From positions 115,143 through 179,142 of the forward strand of contig MJCC01000014.1 of assembly GCA_001766655.1 (NCBI GenBank): a stretch of DNA of 64,000 nt, in the 5' to 3' direction. Of this stretch, positions 9,125-18,650 are shown piece after piece. Numbering within the stretch: the stretch's first letter is position 1; the number at the start of each line of letters is the position of its first letter. The position numbers were made by a program, and so were the translations under genes. The notes beneath the pieces are model-generated. The model worked only from the letters and a program-made list of their open reading frames with translations. It was not told the DNA's origin and did no database searches. This DNA comes from Phytomonas francai. Taxonomy: Eukaryota; Euglenozoa; Kinetoplastea; Trypanosomatida; Trypanosomatidae.

Positions 9125-11869
9125 ATGCAAGCGAAAAAGCAGGTGTACTACTTTGGAGGCGGTAAGTCTGATGGCACCCGGGATATGAAGATGCTTCTCG
9201 GCGGCAAGGGTGCCAACCTCGCCGAGATGGTGAACCTTGGTCTGCCCGTCCCGCCGGGCTTCACCATCACCACTGAAGTCTGCGCTGCATTCCAAGTTGA
9301 AAAGAAGGTCCCTGTTGAGGTAACGGAGATGGTAAAGGATATGGTCAAGAGGGTCGAGAAGGAGATGAACAAGGAGTTTGGCAGCCTCGAGAACCCTCTC
9401 CTGTTCTCTGTTCGCTCTGGCGCAGCGGCGTCGATGCCTGGCATGATGGACACCGTGCTGAACCTCGGTCTCAACATGGCGACTGTGGATGCGTGGGTGG
9501 CTCGTTCCCCGAACCTGGCCCGCTTTGTCTATGACTCCTATCGTCGCTTCATTACGATGTACGCTGACATCGTCATGCAGGTTGGTCGCGAGGATTTCGA
9601 GAAGGAGCTGGGCACGATGAAGAAGCAGCGCAACACCAAATTCGACAGCGATCTCACCGCCGCCGACCTCAAGCAGCTCTCGAAGCAGTACCTCGAATTG
9701 TTCGAGAAGAAGACGGGCCGGCCGTTCCCGCAAGACCCGTGGGAGCAGCTGCACGCCGCCATTTGCGCCGTCTTCCGTAGCTGGACCAACCCGCGTGCAG
9801 AGATGTACCGCCGGATGAACCACATCACCGGGCTCATCGGAACCGCCGTAAACGTTCAGGCCATGGTGTTCGGCAACATCAACGACAAGTCCGCCACGGG
9901 TGTTGCCTTCTCACGCAACCCGTCGACCGGTGAGAATTACTTCTACGGTGAGTACCTGATCAATGCTCAGGGTGAGGACGTTGTGGCTGGCATTCGGACT
10001 CCCCAGCAGATCAGCAAGGTGCTCTCGCTGAAGTGGGCCAAGGAGTATGGCGTCAGCGAGGAGGAGCGGCTGCGCCGCTACCCGTCGATGGAGGAGTCCA
10101 TGCCCGGAAACTACCGCATGCTCTGCGAGATCCGCGAGAAGCTGGAGAAGCACTACCGCGACATGCAGGATATTGAGTTCACGGTCGAGAACGGCCGCCT
10201 GTGGATGCTGCAGTGCCGCGTTGGCAAGCGCACGATCCACGCTGCTGTGAAGATCGCGATCGACATGCACGGCGAGGGTATGATCACCAAGGAAGAGGCC
10301 GTGCTGCGCGTGGACCCAGAGCAGGTCAGCCATTTGCTGCACCCCACGATCGACCCTGTCTCCGTGGCCTCCGCCAAGCCCCTCGGCAAAGGTCTCGCCG
10401 CCAGCCCTGGTGCTGCGGTGGGCCAGGTTGTGTTCAACGCCCAGGATGCGAAGGCTTGGGCCAGCAAGGGAAAGAAGGTCATCATGGTGCGCCTCGAGAC
10501 TTCGCCCGAGGACTTGGCTGGCATGCATGCCGCGGAGGGTATTTTGACGGCGCGCGGCGGTATGACCTCGCACGCGGCCGTCGTGGCCCGCGGCATGGGC
10601 AAGTGCTGCGTGTGTGGCTGCGGCGACATGCAGATCAAAGGGAAGAAGTTCACGCTCCACGGGGTTGAGATCAAGGAGGGTGACGTCATCACGCTGGACG
10701 GCAGCCGCGGTCTTGTGTACAAGGGCGCCCTGAAGCTGAAGTCTGTCAGTCTGGGGGGCAACATCAAGGTGCTCCTCAAGTGGTGCAAGGAGATCAAGAG
10801 CCTAGGCGTGCACGCCAACGCGGATACCCCGAACGACGCGACAACGGCTTACAGCTTCGGTGCCGATGGCGTGGGCCTGTGCCGAACTGAGCACATGTTC
10901 TTCGATAAGAAGCGCATCAGTGCGTTCCGCCAGATGATCCTGGCCGATAAGCTATCCGACCGTGAGGTTGCCCTGGACAAGCTGATGCCGATGCAGAAGG
11001 AGGACTTTATGGGTCTTTTCCGCACGATGCAGGGCAAGCCCGTGACGATCCGCCTGCTGGACCCTCCGCTGCACGAGTTCCTGCCCACCAAACCCTCCGC
11101 ACAGAAGGCCCTGGCCAGCGAACTCGGCGTCCCGGTCGAAAAGATCGAGCAGCGCACAAAGAGCCTGCACGAGGTGAACCCGATGCTGGGCCTGCGCGGG
11201 TGCCGCCTGGGTATCGTGTATCCGGAGGTCTACAACATGCAGGTCCGGTCCATCATCGAGGCTGCCTTGGAAGTCTCAAAGGAAGGCGTGAGCGTGCGCC
11301 CCGAGATTATGATTCCCCTTGTTGGTAAGAGGGAAGAGCTCGCCTACACCCGGAAGAACGCGGTCCTGACCGCCGAGAAGGTCATGAAGGACCACAACAT
11401 GCGCGTGGACTACCTCATCGGTACCATGATCGAGGTGCCCCGTGCGGCTGTCACCGCTGACCAGATTGCCCAGGAGGCTGACTTCTTTTCCTTCGGTACG
11501 AACGACCTCACGCAGTTGGGCTCTGGGTTTTCGCGTGACGATGCCGCGTCATTCCTGCGCCGCTACAACGAGCTCGACATCTACACCCGCGACCCCTTCG
11601 AATCGCTGGACCAAGACGGCGTGGGCGTGCTCGTGAGGATCGCCACCGAGAAGGGCCGCCAGGCGAAGCCGAATCTCAAATTGGGCATCTGCGGCGAGCA
11701 CGGCGGAGACCCGCTGACTGTCAAGTTCTGCCACAAGATTGGCCTCAACTACGTGTCCTGTTCACCGTTCCGTGTTCCCGTGGCGATTGTGGCCGCCGCG
11801 CACGCCGCTGCCTTGGAGAGGCTGAACAAAGCGAAGCCCGCGAAGGAAGTCGCTCAGAGCAAGCTCTAA
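9125..11869 (+). CDS. PPDK: Pyruvate phosphate dikinase, glycosomal, copy 1
   Basis: A 914-residue enzyme that interconverts pyruvate, ATP and phosphate with phosphoenolpyruvate, AMP and pyrophosphate. In trypanosomatids it helps balance ATP and pyrophosphate inside glycosomes. The N-terminal ATP-grasp domain covers about 1-340 (YYFGGGKSDGTRDMKMLLGGKGANLAEM start). The swivelling phosphohistidine domain has GGMTSHAAVVARGMGK with the catalytic His at 483. The C-terminal PEP-utilising barrel covers about 535-880, with GTNDLTQLG and LGICGEHGGDP, whose acid/base Cys is 856. Length matches the family. The last three residues, SKL, are a peroxisomal/glycosomal PTS1 signal. It differs from copy 2 only at residue 899 (Arg here, Ser there), outside the catalytic sites. 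Confidence 0.98.
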   Translation: MQAKKQVYYFGGGKSDGTRDMKMLLGGKGANLAEMVNLGLPVPPGFTITTEVCAAFQVEKKVPVEVTEMVKDMVKRVEKEMNKEFGSLENPLLFSVRSGAAASMPGMMDTVLNLGLNMATVDAWVARSPNLARFVYDSYRRFITMYADIVMQVGREDFEKELGTMKKQRNTKFDSDLTAADLKQLSKQYLELFEKKTGRPFPQDPWEQLHAAICAVFRSWTNPRAEMYRRMNHITGLIGTAVNVQAMVFGNINDKSATGVAFSRNPSTGENYFYGEYLINAQGEDVVAGIRTPQQISKVLSLKWAKEYGVSEEERLRRYPSMEESMPGNYRMLCEIREKLEKHYRDMQDIEFTVENGRLWMLQCRVGKRTIHAAVKIAIDMHGEGMITKEEAVLRVDPEQVSHLLHPTIDPVSVASAKPLGKGLAASPGAAVGQVVFNAQDAKAWASKGKKVIMVRLETSPEDLAGMHAAEGILTARGGMTSHAAVVARGMGKCCVCGCGDMQIKGKKFTLHGVEIKEGDVITLDGSRGLVYKGALKLKSVSLGGNIKVLLKWCKEIKSLGVHANADTPNDATTAYSFGADGVGLCRTEHMFFDKKRISAFRQMILADKLSDREVALDKLMPMQKEDFMGLFRTMQGKPVTIRLLDPPLHEFLPTKPSAQKALASELGVPVEKIEQRTKSLHEVNPMLGLRGCRLGIVYPEVYNMQVRSIIEAALEVSKEGVSVRPEIMIPLVGKREELAYTRKNAVLTAEKVMKDHNMRVDYLIGTMIEVPRAAVTADQIAQEADFFSFGTNDLTQLGSGFSRDDAASFLRRYNELDIYTRDPFESLDQDGVGVLVRIATEKGRQAKPNLKLGICGEHGGDPLTVKFCHKIGLNYVSCSPFRVPVAIVAAAHAAALERLNKAKPAKEVAQSKL

Positions 11870-12039
11870 ATTTCTTTTTAAATATTATTGTTATTGGATT
11901 ATGATTGTTACCTAAAAAAAAAAACGATTTTTGTGAACGAAAGTATATAAAATATCGGAAAATACACCTATTGATTATCTTAAACAATAACAGCACTGGG
12001 AGGGGGGAAGTTTATACAAGACTGGGAAAAATATAATAA

Positions 12040-12410
12040 TCTAAGCATCGCCGATGTTAGGCTCTCCTTTAAGTGCTCTCAGACAATTATTTTAATAACA
12101 TAACTATTCCATCACTCATGCCCACGTGTTTCATGCTTAAGAATGTACTCTATTCCAAAGACTCCTATATTGTTGGTAATGCCGTAGTGGTGATGACGCG
12201 GAATGTGCTGCGGCAGAATTCGGGTAGATTTTCCTTTTTGAGGGTGGGGGGGAAGCGAGTTATTCCTACTGGGTGTGAGTTATTACGTTTTTAATTGACT
12301 AGGACGCACACGTGGCTGTAGCGTAGCTCATTGGCGCTACACAGACCACGTACCGTAAGCCATTGATTGCCTTCTTTTTGTCGATAGACTCTAATGGGAA
12401 GTTTCTGTAA
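12040..12410 (+). pseudogene. Decayed beta-adaptin fragment between the PPDK copies
   Basis: This stretch aligns along its length with the beta-adaptin gene at about 6779-7110 (codons 405-515). Shared anchors include GTGCTGCGGCAG, GTAGATTTT, TCATTGGCG and TACC..AAGCCAT.GATT in the same order and with almost the same spacing. It is broken: the tryptophan codon in the VAWIIG segment is TAG, CCA CAA has become CCG TAA, and small insertions and deletions shift the frame. It starts at TCTAAG, where PPDK unit A ends, and stops just before PPDK unit B. It is the remnant of the adaptin part of an ancestral adaptin-PPDK tandem duplication. A short open frame at 12073-12294 is residual and not a gene. 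Confidence 0.88.
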
Positions 12411-12513
12411 CAAAATAAAAATGCTGTGTCACGGTGCGCATGTGCCTTGGGCTGGCTTTGGGTATGCACACACTTCCTTCTTTGCCCCCCCCCCCCTCCT
12501 TCATCTCACCGAA

Positions 12514-12515
12514 AG
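12514..12515 (+). promoter_or_regulatory. Predicted spliced-leader acceptor AG for PPDK copy 2
   Basis: Same pyrimidine tract as for copy 1 but with 12 C in a row. The AG lies about 90 bases before the ATG at 12605. Both genes therefore probably carry the same 5' UTR. Confidence 0.45.
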
Positions 12516-12604
12516 TGTTTTCCAACGATCCCGCAATTATCTATTAATTAAAAGCTAAAGTTATTAAGGTTTGAGATACAATTCCGCGTTAAGGAATAAT
12601 AACA

Positions 12605-15349
12605 ATGCAAGCGAAAAAGCAGGTGTACTACTTTGGAGGCGGTAAGTCTGATGGCACCCGGGATATGAAGATGCTTCTCGGCGGCAAGGGTGCCAACCTC
12701 GCCGAGATGGTGAACCTTGGTCTGCCCGTCCCGCCGGGCTTCACCATCACCACTGAAGTCTGCGCTGCATTCCAAGTTGAAAAGAAGGTCCCTGTTGAGG
12801 TAACGGAGATGGTAAAGGATATGGTCAAGAGGGTCGAGAAGGAGATGAACAAGGAGTTTGGCAGCCTCGAGAACCCTCTCCTGTTCTCTGTTCGCTCTGG
12901 CGCAGCGGCGTCGATGCCTGGCATGATGGACACCGTGCTGAACCTCGGTCTCAACATGGCGACTGTGGATGCGTGGGTGGCTCGTTCCCCGAACCTGGCC
13001 CGCTTTGTCTATGACTCCTATCGTCGCTTCATTACGATGTACGCTGACATCGTCATGCAGGTTGGTCGCGAGGATTTCGAGAAGGAGCTGGGCACGATGA
13101 AGAAGCAGCGCAACACCAAATTCGACAGCGATCTCACCGCCGCCGACCTCAAGCAGCTCTCGAAGCAGTACCTCGAATTGTTCGAGAAGAAGACGGGCCG
13201 GCCGTTCCCGCAAGACCCGTGGGAGCAGCTGCACGCCGCCATTTGCGCCGTCTTCCGTAGCTGGACCAACCCGCGTGCAGAGATGTACCGCCGGATGAAC
13301 CACATCACCGGGCTCATCGGAACCGCCGTAAACGTTCAGGCCATGGTGTTCGGCAACATCAACGACAAGTCCGCCACGGGTGTTGCCTTCTCACGCAACC
13401 CGTCGACCGGTGAGAATTACTTCTACGGTGAGTACCTGATCAATGCTCAGGGTGAGGACGTTGTGGCTGGCATTCGGACTCCCCAGCAGATCAGCAAGGT
13501 GCTCTCGCTGAAGTGGGCCAAGGAGTATGGCGTCAGCGAGGAGGAGCGGCTGCGCCGCTACCCGTCGATGGAGGAGTCCATGCCCGGAAACTACCGCATG
13601 CTCTGCGAGATCCGCGAGAAGCTGGAGAAGCACTACCGCGACATGCAGGATATTGAGTTCACGGTCGAGAACGGCCGCCTGTGGATGCTGCAGTGCCGCG
13701 TTGGCAAGCGCACGATCCACGCTGCTGTGAAGATCGCGATCGACATGCACGGCGAGGGTATGATCACCAAGGAAGAGGCCGTGCTGCGCGTGGACCCAGA
13801 GCAGGTCAGCCATTTGCTGCACCCCACGATCGACCCTGTCTCCGTGGCCTCCGCCAAGCCCCTCGGCAAAGGTCTCGCCGCCAGCCCTGGTGCTGCGGTG
13901 GGCCAGGTTGTGTTCAACGCCCAGGATGCGAAGGCTTGGGCCAGCAAGGGAAAGAAGGTCATCATGGTGCGCCTCGAGACTTCGCCCGAGGACTTGGCTG
14001 GCATGCATGCCGCGGAGGGTATTTTGACGGCGCGCGGCGGTATGACCTCGCACGCGGCCGTCGTGGCCCGCGGCATGGGCAAGTGCTGCGTGTGTGGCTG
14101 CGGCGACATGCAGATCAAAGGGAAGAAGTTCACGCTCCACGGGGTTGAGATCAAGGAGGGTGACGTCATCACGCTGGACGGCAGCCGCGGTCTTGTGTAC
14201 AAGGGCGCCCTGAAGCTGAAGTCTGTCAGTCTGGGGGGCAACATCAAGGTGCTCCTCAAGTGGTGCAAGGAGATCAAGAGCCTAGGCGTGCACGCCAACG
14301 CGGATACCCCGAACGACGCGACAACGGCTTACAGCTTCGGTGCCGATGGCGTGGGCCTGTGCCGAACTGAGCACATGTTCTTCGATAAGAAGCGCATCAG
14401 TGCGTTCCGCCAGATGATCCTGGCCGATAAGCTATCCGACCGTGAGGTTGCCCTGGACAAGCTGATGCCGATGCAGAAGGAGGACTTTATGGGTCTTTTC
14501 CGCACGATGCAGGGCAAGCCCGTGACGATCCGCCTGCTGGACCCTCCGCTGCACGAGTTCCTGCCCACCAAACCCTCCGCACAGAAGGCCCTGGCCAGCG
14601 AACTCGGCGTCCCGGTCGAAAAGATCGAGCAGCGCACAAAGAGCCTGCACGAGGTGAACCCGATGCTGGGCCTGCGCGGGTGCCGCCTGGGTATCGTGTA
14701 TCCGGAGGTCTACAACATGCAGGTCCGGTCCATCATCGAGGCTGCCTTGGAAGTCTCAAAGGAAGGCGTGAGCGTGCGCCCCGAGATTATGATTCCCCTT
14801 GTTGGTAAGAGGGAAGAGCTCGCCTACACCCGGAAGAACGCGGTCCTGACCGCCGAGAAGGTCATGAAGGACCACAACATGCGCGTGGACTACCTCATCG
14901 GTACCATGATCGAGGTGCCCCGTGCGGCTGTCACCGCTGACCAGATTGCCCAGGAGGCTGACTTCTTTTCCTTCGGTACGAACGACCTCACGCAGTTGGG
15001 CTCTGGGTTTTCGCGTGACGATGCCGCGTCATTCCTGCGCCGCTACAACGAGCTCGACATCTACACCCGCGACCCCTTCGAATCGCTGGACCAAGACGGC
15101 GTGGGCGTGCTCGTGAGGATCGCCACCGAGAAGGGCCGCCAGGCGAAGCCGAATCTCAAATTGGGCATCTGCGGCGAGCACGGCGGAGACCCGCTGACTG
15201 TCAAGTTCTGCCACAAGATTGGCCTCAACTACGTGTCCTGTTCACCGTTCCGTGTTCCCGTGGCGATTGTGGCCGCCGCGCACGCCGCTGCCTTGGAGAG
15301 TCTGAACAAAGCGAAGCCCGCGAAGGAAGTCGCTCAGAGCAAGCTCTAA
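12605..15349 (+). CDS. PPDK: Pyruvate phosphate dikinase, glycosomal, copy 2
   Basis: A 914-residue protein identical to copy 1 except Ser at residue 899, from a G-to-T change at 15301. The catalytic His483, Cys856, GTNDLTQLG segment and C-terminal SKL glycosomal signal are all intact, so both copies should encode active, glycosome-imported enzyme. The 5' and 3' flanks match those of copy 1 to within homopolymer lengths, so expression control is probably shared and the duplication chiefly raises dosage. The near-perfect match contrasts with the heavily diverged adaptin remnant just upstream, which belongs to the same duplication event. Confidence 0.98.
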   Translation: MQAKKQVYYFGGGKSDGTRDMKMLLGGKGANLAEMVNLGLPVPPGFTITTEVCAAFQVEKKVPVEVTEMVKDMVKRVEKEMNKEFGSLENPLLFSVRSGAAASMPGMMDTVLNLGLNMATVDAWVARSPNLARFVYDSYRRFITMYADIVMQVGREDFEKELGTMKKQRNTKFDSDLTAADLKQLSKQYLELFEKKTGRPFPQDPWEQLHAAICAVFRSWTNPRAEMYRRMNHITGLIGTAVNVQAMVFGNINDKSATGVAFSRNPSTGENYFYGEYLINAQGEDVVAGIRTPQQISKVLSLKWAKEYGVSEEERLRRYPSMEESMPGNYRMLCEIREKLEKHYRDMQDIEFTVENGRLWMLQCRVGKRTIHAAVKIAIDMHGEGMITKEEAVLRVDPEQVSHLLHPTIDPVSVASAKPLGKGLAASPGAAVGQVVFNAQDAKAWASKGKKVIMVRLETSPEDLAGMHAAEGILTARGGMTSHAAVVARGMGKCCVCGCGDMQIKGKKFTLHGVEIKEGDVITLDGSRGLVYKGALKLKSVSLGGNIKVLLKWCKEIKSLGVHANADTPNDATTAYSFGADGVGLCRTEHMFFDKKRISAFRQMILADKLSDREVALDKLMPMQKEDFMGLFRTMQGKPVTIRLLDPPLHEFLPTKPSAQKALASELGVPVEKIEQRTKSLHEVNPMLGLRGCRLGIVYPEVYNMQVRSIIEAALEVSKEGVSVRPEIMIPLVGKREELAYTRKNAVLTAEKVMKDHNMRVDYLIGTMIEVPRAAVTADQIAQEADFFSFGTNDLTQLGSGFSRDDAASFLRRYNELDIYTRDPFESLDQDGVGVLVRIATEKGRQAKPNLKLGICGEHGGDPLTVKFCHKIGLNYVSCSPFRVPVAIVAAAHAAALESLNKAKPAKEVAQSKL

Positions 15350-15517
15350 ATTTCTTTTTAAATATTATTGTTATTGGATTATGATTGTTACCTAAAAAAA
15401 AACGATTTTTGTGAACGAAAGTATATAAAATATCGGAAAATACACCTATTGATTATCTTAAACAATAACAGCACTGGGAGGGGGGAAGTTTATACAAGAC
15501 TGGGAAAAATATAATAT

Positions 15518-16631
15518 TCTAAGTAGTAGTTGAATTCGAGAAAAACTAGGGCCATACAATTTATAAATTATCGATTTATTTATAAATTCAAAAGTAGCAA
15601 TATATTTGCTGCCTTTTATATAGTATTCGAATATTTCCTTTTATACTTATATGGGTTTATTTATATTTATATTTACCGAAATGAACTACTTTTGTTTAAT
15701 GATTTTAGTATTCATAATCGAAATTTTTTCTTTTAAGTCTAGATAATAATTATTTGTGCTTGTTTTTCCTCTATGATTTCATATTTTGATATCCCAAAAT
15801 ATTTATTGTAATTTATATATCTGAGATTTTGATAATCTTTTTTTTTTAATATTAAACTTTAGGCTTAATGATTTTCCTTTATTTTAATTTGTGCGAATTT
15901 TCGGTTATTTTTCTTTTCCATAGTTCTACAACCGAACTTGAGGTTAAGATAATGGGCTTCAAAAAAACTTCTAATCACTGAAAACTACTATACTTTCTGT
16001 TTCTTGAAGATAATTGGCACAGCATTGGTGTAAAACACAAAGGAAAATACTCTAAATGGGAGTACTATTTAAAAAAATCTAATCCTTCTTTACCATCTAT
16101 TTATGGGTTTCTGTGTTTAGGTGCGATTGTGTCGTTTTTGACTGACATCATTTTATTTATACTTTATGTTTTTCATAATAATAATATAAACATTAAAAAA
16201 ATGTGTTAGATACGAAAATAAAAATATTTCTTTTTTTACATACGTGTGTGTGTGTGCGTTTAGTAACACGTCCAAATCCTCGAGCCTTAACATGGACATA
16301 TGTTTATCGTATTAGCATGATTATGCCTCCTCCTTTTTCTATATATATATATATATATATAATATTTATTTAAGGAATTATTAAATCTGAGATTCTATAG
16401 GAGTCTTTTTCATTGCATTCGGTCGAGAAATATTTACTCCAACCACAAGAAAATCATAATAATAACGGAAACTTTTCCCAAATATAGCCATACAATACAA
16501 ACAATATTAATTGAACAACAATTCTTTCTTAGAACGCAGAGGAAGGAGTATAACTCTAAGAGATCAAAAAAAAATTGAGTGTCTGGGAAAATAAAAGCTA
16601 TACATCTAGCATTAAGACATTGATCCTGAGA
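15518..16631. other. AT-rich spacer, no gene seen
   Basis: Very AT-rich, with long T runs and a TA microsatellite at 16340-16360. No frame has protein-like composition. Confidence 0.55.
16340..16360. repeat. TA dinucleotide microsatellite
   Basis: About 10 uninterrupted TA units following a pyrimidine tract, some 270 bases before the 5-phosphatase start codon. Confidence 0.9.
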
Positions 16632-18650
16632 ATGCAAAGTCTTCTTACTGAGACCGCGGAAAAGCGGGAGGCTCCGCTTCCTCAGGAGCAATCCACCGTG
16701 TTCTGCGCCCGTGCCGCCTCGTTAGCTTTTCAAGCCGCTAATTGCAATGTGAAAAACTCCCAACAAGGGGGAAGTATAGAGCAATACGATATGGACGAGC
16801 AGCCGACGGTGCTGCTGCTTACGCAAAATGTTGGTGCTATGAAACCCTGCAGCGAAGCTCCACCGGCCGAGAACCATTCCTTGGCCAACGAGGAGTCTGG
16901 CGAAGATGGCAAAGGGGTTAACAACGTTTCATCTATAGCAATAGTGGGAGAAACTGTGGATAGCGACGCTACACCATTACCGAGATTTGCAAAAACGGAA
17001 CCAACACTCAACAATGAAGAGGAGGCGATGGCTACGTCGCTACAGGGAGTTGAAGGAAGGGCTGAAGTGCTCACAGAGCGCACCAAAGCGTTAGTTTATG
17101 AGTTTATCGCTGATTTGCGCTCGTGGATTCACCGCGCTGCAGCCTTTGCGGATGCGCGGAGGCAGCGAACGCGGTCCCTTCCTCTTTCCTCACCGCAGCA
17201 CGGCAGTTCCGAGATAGGTGATGATGTCGAAATGAAGACGAAAAAACAACGCGATGCTGACTGGTGGACGAACGCAACGAATCACCCGAACATCGCCGAA
17301 GTTCACCCTCCGCAAATAGACGTCGTTGTGATTCACTTTCAGGAGATTGGTGGTGCCGAACGCAATAAGGCGTTTATCAATTTCTTTTCGGAAGCTATTT
17401 CGACAAGGTTGTTACCGGAGGCTGGGTGGACGAGTGGGTTATTGATGCACCACGGCGATCTTGACGCTGCTCGAGATCTGAAGACCGAGGAGGAAAAATG
17501 TTCTTTTAACGGGGTAGGCAGCATCGTCTTTCTCTCACCGCGGATGTGCCCGATCTCGAGTCTACTCCTTATCCCGCATCGCATCTACATCCCAGTTTCA
17601 GACGACCCCTGCTCCTACGGCGGGAGTATCTTGCGCGTGTTCCACGGCGCGACCTTTACGTCCTCGCCGCGCTCGCGAAAGGGGTTTGTGTTCTTCTCCC
17701 TACGTCTCGGGACGCAGGTGGTGAACTTGTGCAACGTCCACCTCTTCCACGACGCCGACAACACCAAGGCGCTCGCGAGCAGCCCGAGTCGCTACGCCCG
17801 GCGTCGTCTGGAGGCCTGTCTCGAGGCCGTCACCGAGGGCGCCGCGCTGTGGGCCCGCGAGGAGCCCTTCTTCCTCTTCGGCGACCTCAACACGCGGCTG
17901 GACGGGTGCGAGCTCGCGCAGCAGCTCCAGCGCGGGCCCGCCCGGATTGAGCTGCGGACCGGGCCGAAGACACTGCGCTGCCCGGACGCGTTTTGGGCCA
18001 TCTTCGCCGACCCGGACGGCCGCGCGCAGCTCCGCGGGCTCGATCGCGAGCCGCAGCAGCTGCTGGACGCCGTCGCCGCGAGCACCGGGGTGGAGCTGGG
18101 GGAGATGCCGGTCTACTTCGCGCCGACGTACTTGCGGCTGCCGAGCACCTTGGCGGATCGCGCAGCGCCGCAAACAAGCACCCCAGCTCTCAAAGAAGCC
18201 CCCCCAGGTAAATGGGAACACGACGGCGAAAAAGAGCAGGTGGAGGAGGAGCAGGGGCTTGCCACTGCTGCTGCTCTGATAGCGCCTCGTGCGCGCACCA
18301 ACTTTGAGCACCGGCGCATTCCTGCGTGGTGTGATCGCATCATGTTCAATCCAGCCGCGTTGGCGTTCATAACCAGACAGCGAGGGGGTGGCGGAGGTTC
18401 TAGACCCCTTGAGCGAAATCGTGGCTCAGAGGAAGGAGGCGGCAATAGCAAAGGCCATGTCGAAGAGGCTACTGATGCGAGTAATAATCGCTCCGGTGAG
18501 GTGCAGAGTAGTCGTGTGGAGGGAGGAAGCCACGCACGCAATTCCTCAACTCGGGGAGGCGAAACCTCAGGGAGTTCTGATGTCTTGTATTTGTACGACG
18601 CTGTATCCCTACTTCACACCGATCATGACGGCGTTTTTCTATTGTTTTAA
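16632..18650 (+). CDS. Inositol polyphosphate 5-phosphatase (IPPc domain)
   Basis: A 672-residue protein. The frame is open to 16575 but the first ATG is at 16632, so I start there. The IPPc catalytic core is marked by HFQEIGG with the metal-binding Glu at 238, FGDLNTRL at 416-423, RIPAWCDRI at 562-570 and a final HTDHDGVF in place of the family's SDHxPV. These enzymes remove the 5-phosphate from phosphoinositides or inositol phosphates and control membrane identity and signalling. Residues 1-215 are Ser/Glu-rich and probably disordered. Two polar insertions break the catalytic core, before RIPAWCDRI and between it and the last motif. I see no membrane segment, SAC domain or CAAX end. GC content peaks at 17600-18170. 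Confidence 0.93.
   Translation: MQSLLTETAEKREAPLPQEQSTVFCARAASLAFQAANCNVKNSQQGGSIEQYDMDEQPTVLLLTQNVGAMKPCSEAPPAENHSLANEESGEDGKGVNNVSSIAIVGETVDSDATPLPRFAKTEPTLNNEEEAMATSLQGVEGRAEVLTERTKALVYEFIADLRSWIHRAAAFADARRQRTRSLPLSSPQHGSSEIGDDVEMKTKKQRDADWWTNATNHPNIAEVHPPQIDVVVIHFQEIGGAERNKAFINFFSEAISTRLLPEAGWTSGLLMHHGDLDAARDLKTEEEKCSFNGVGSIVFLSPRMCPISSLLLIPHRIYIPVSDDPCSYGGSILRVFHGATFTSSPRSRKGFVFFSLRLGTQVVNLCNVHLFHDADNTKALASSPSRYARRRLEACLEAVTEGAALWAREEPFFLFGDLNTRLDGCELAQQLQRGPARIELRTGPKTLRCPDAFWAIFADPDGRAQLRGLDREPQQLLDAVAASTGVELGEMPVYFAPTYLRLPSTLADRAAPQTSTPALKEAPPGKWEHDGEKEQVEEEQGLATAAALIAPRARTNFEHRRIPAWCDRIMFNPAALAFITRQRGGGGGSRPLERNRGSEEGGGNSKGHVEEATDASNNRSGEVQSSRVEGGSHARNSSTRGGETSGSSDVLYLYDAVSLLHTDHDGVFLLF

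Larger units (their letters stand above)
8935..12039 (+). repeat. PPDK tandem repeat, unit A
   Basis: This near-identical block pairs with 12414-15517. It holds about 190 bases of 5' flank, the PPDK gene and about 170 bases of 3' flank. The differences I see are a C run (11 against 12), an A run after the stop (11 against 9) and one coding base (11821 against 15301). Confidence 0.95.
12414..15517 (+). repeat. PPDK tandem repeat, unit B
   Basis: Second copy of the block at 8935-12039, with the start codons 3480 bases apart. Identity ends at 15517-15523, where the TCTAAG hexamer seen at the adaptin breakpoint is also found. Confidence 0.95.

Noticed and set aside
9068..9823. Antisense open frame of 251 codons over the PPDK start (repeated at 12548-13303)
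   Set aside because: It is a shadow of the GC3-rich PPDK gene, with Leu/His/Arg-rich composition and no family resemblance, and it opposes the uniform transcription direction.
9911..10818. Two long antisense frames inside PPDK (249 and 221 codons, repeated in copy 2)
   Set aside because: They overlap each other and the certain PPDK frame. Their composition is typical of codon-bias shadows.
12073..12294. Plus-strand open frame of 73 codons between the PPDK genes
   Set aside because: It is part of the broken beta-adaptin relic. Only its centre matches adaptin in frame, and the match is lost after small indels.
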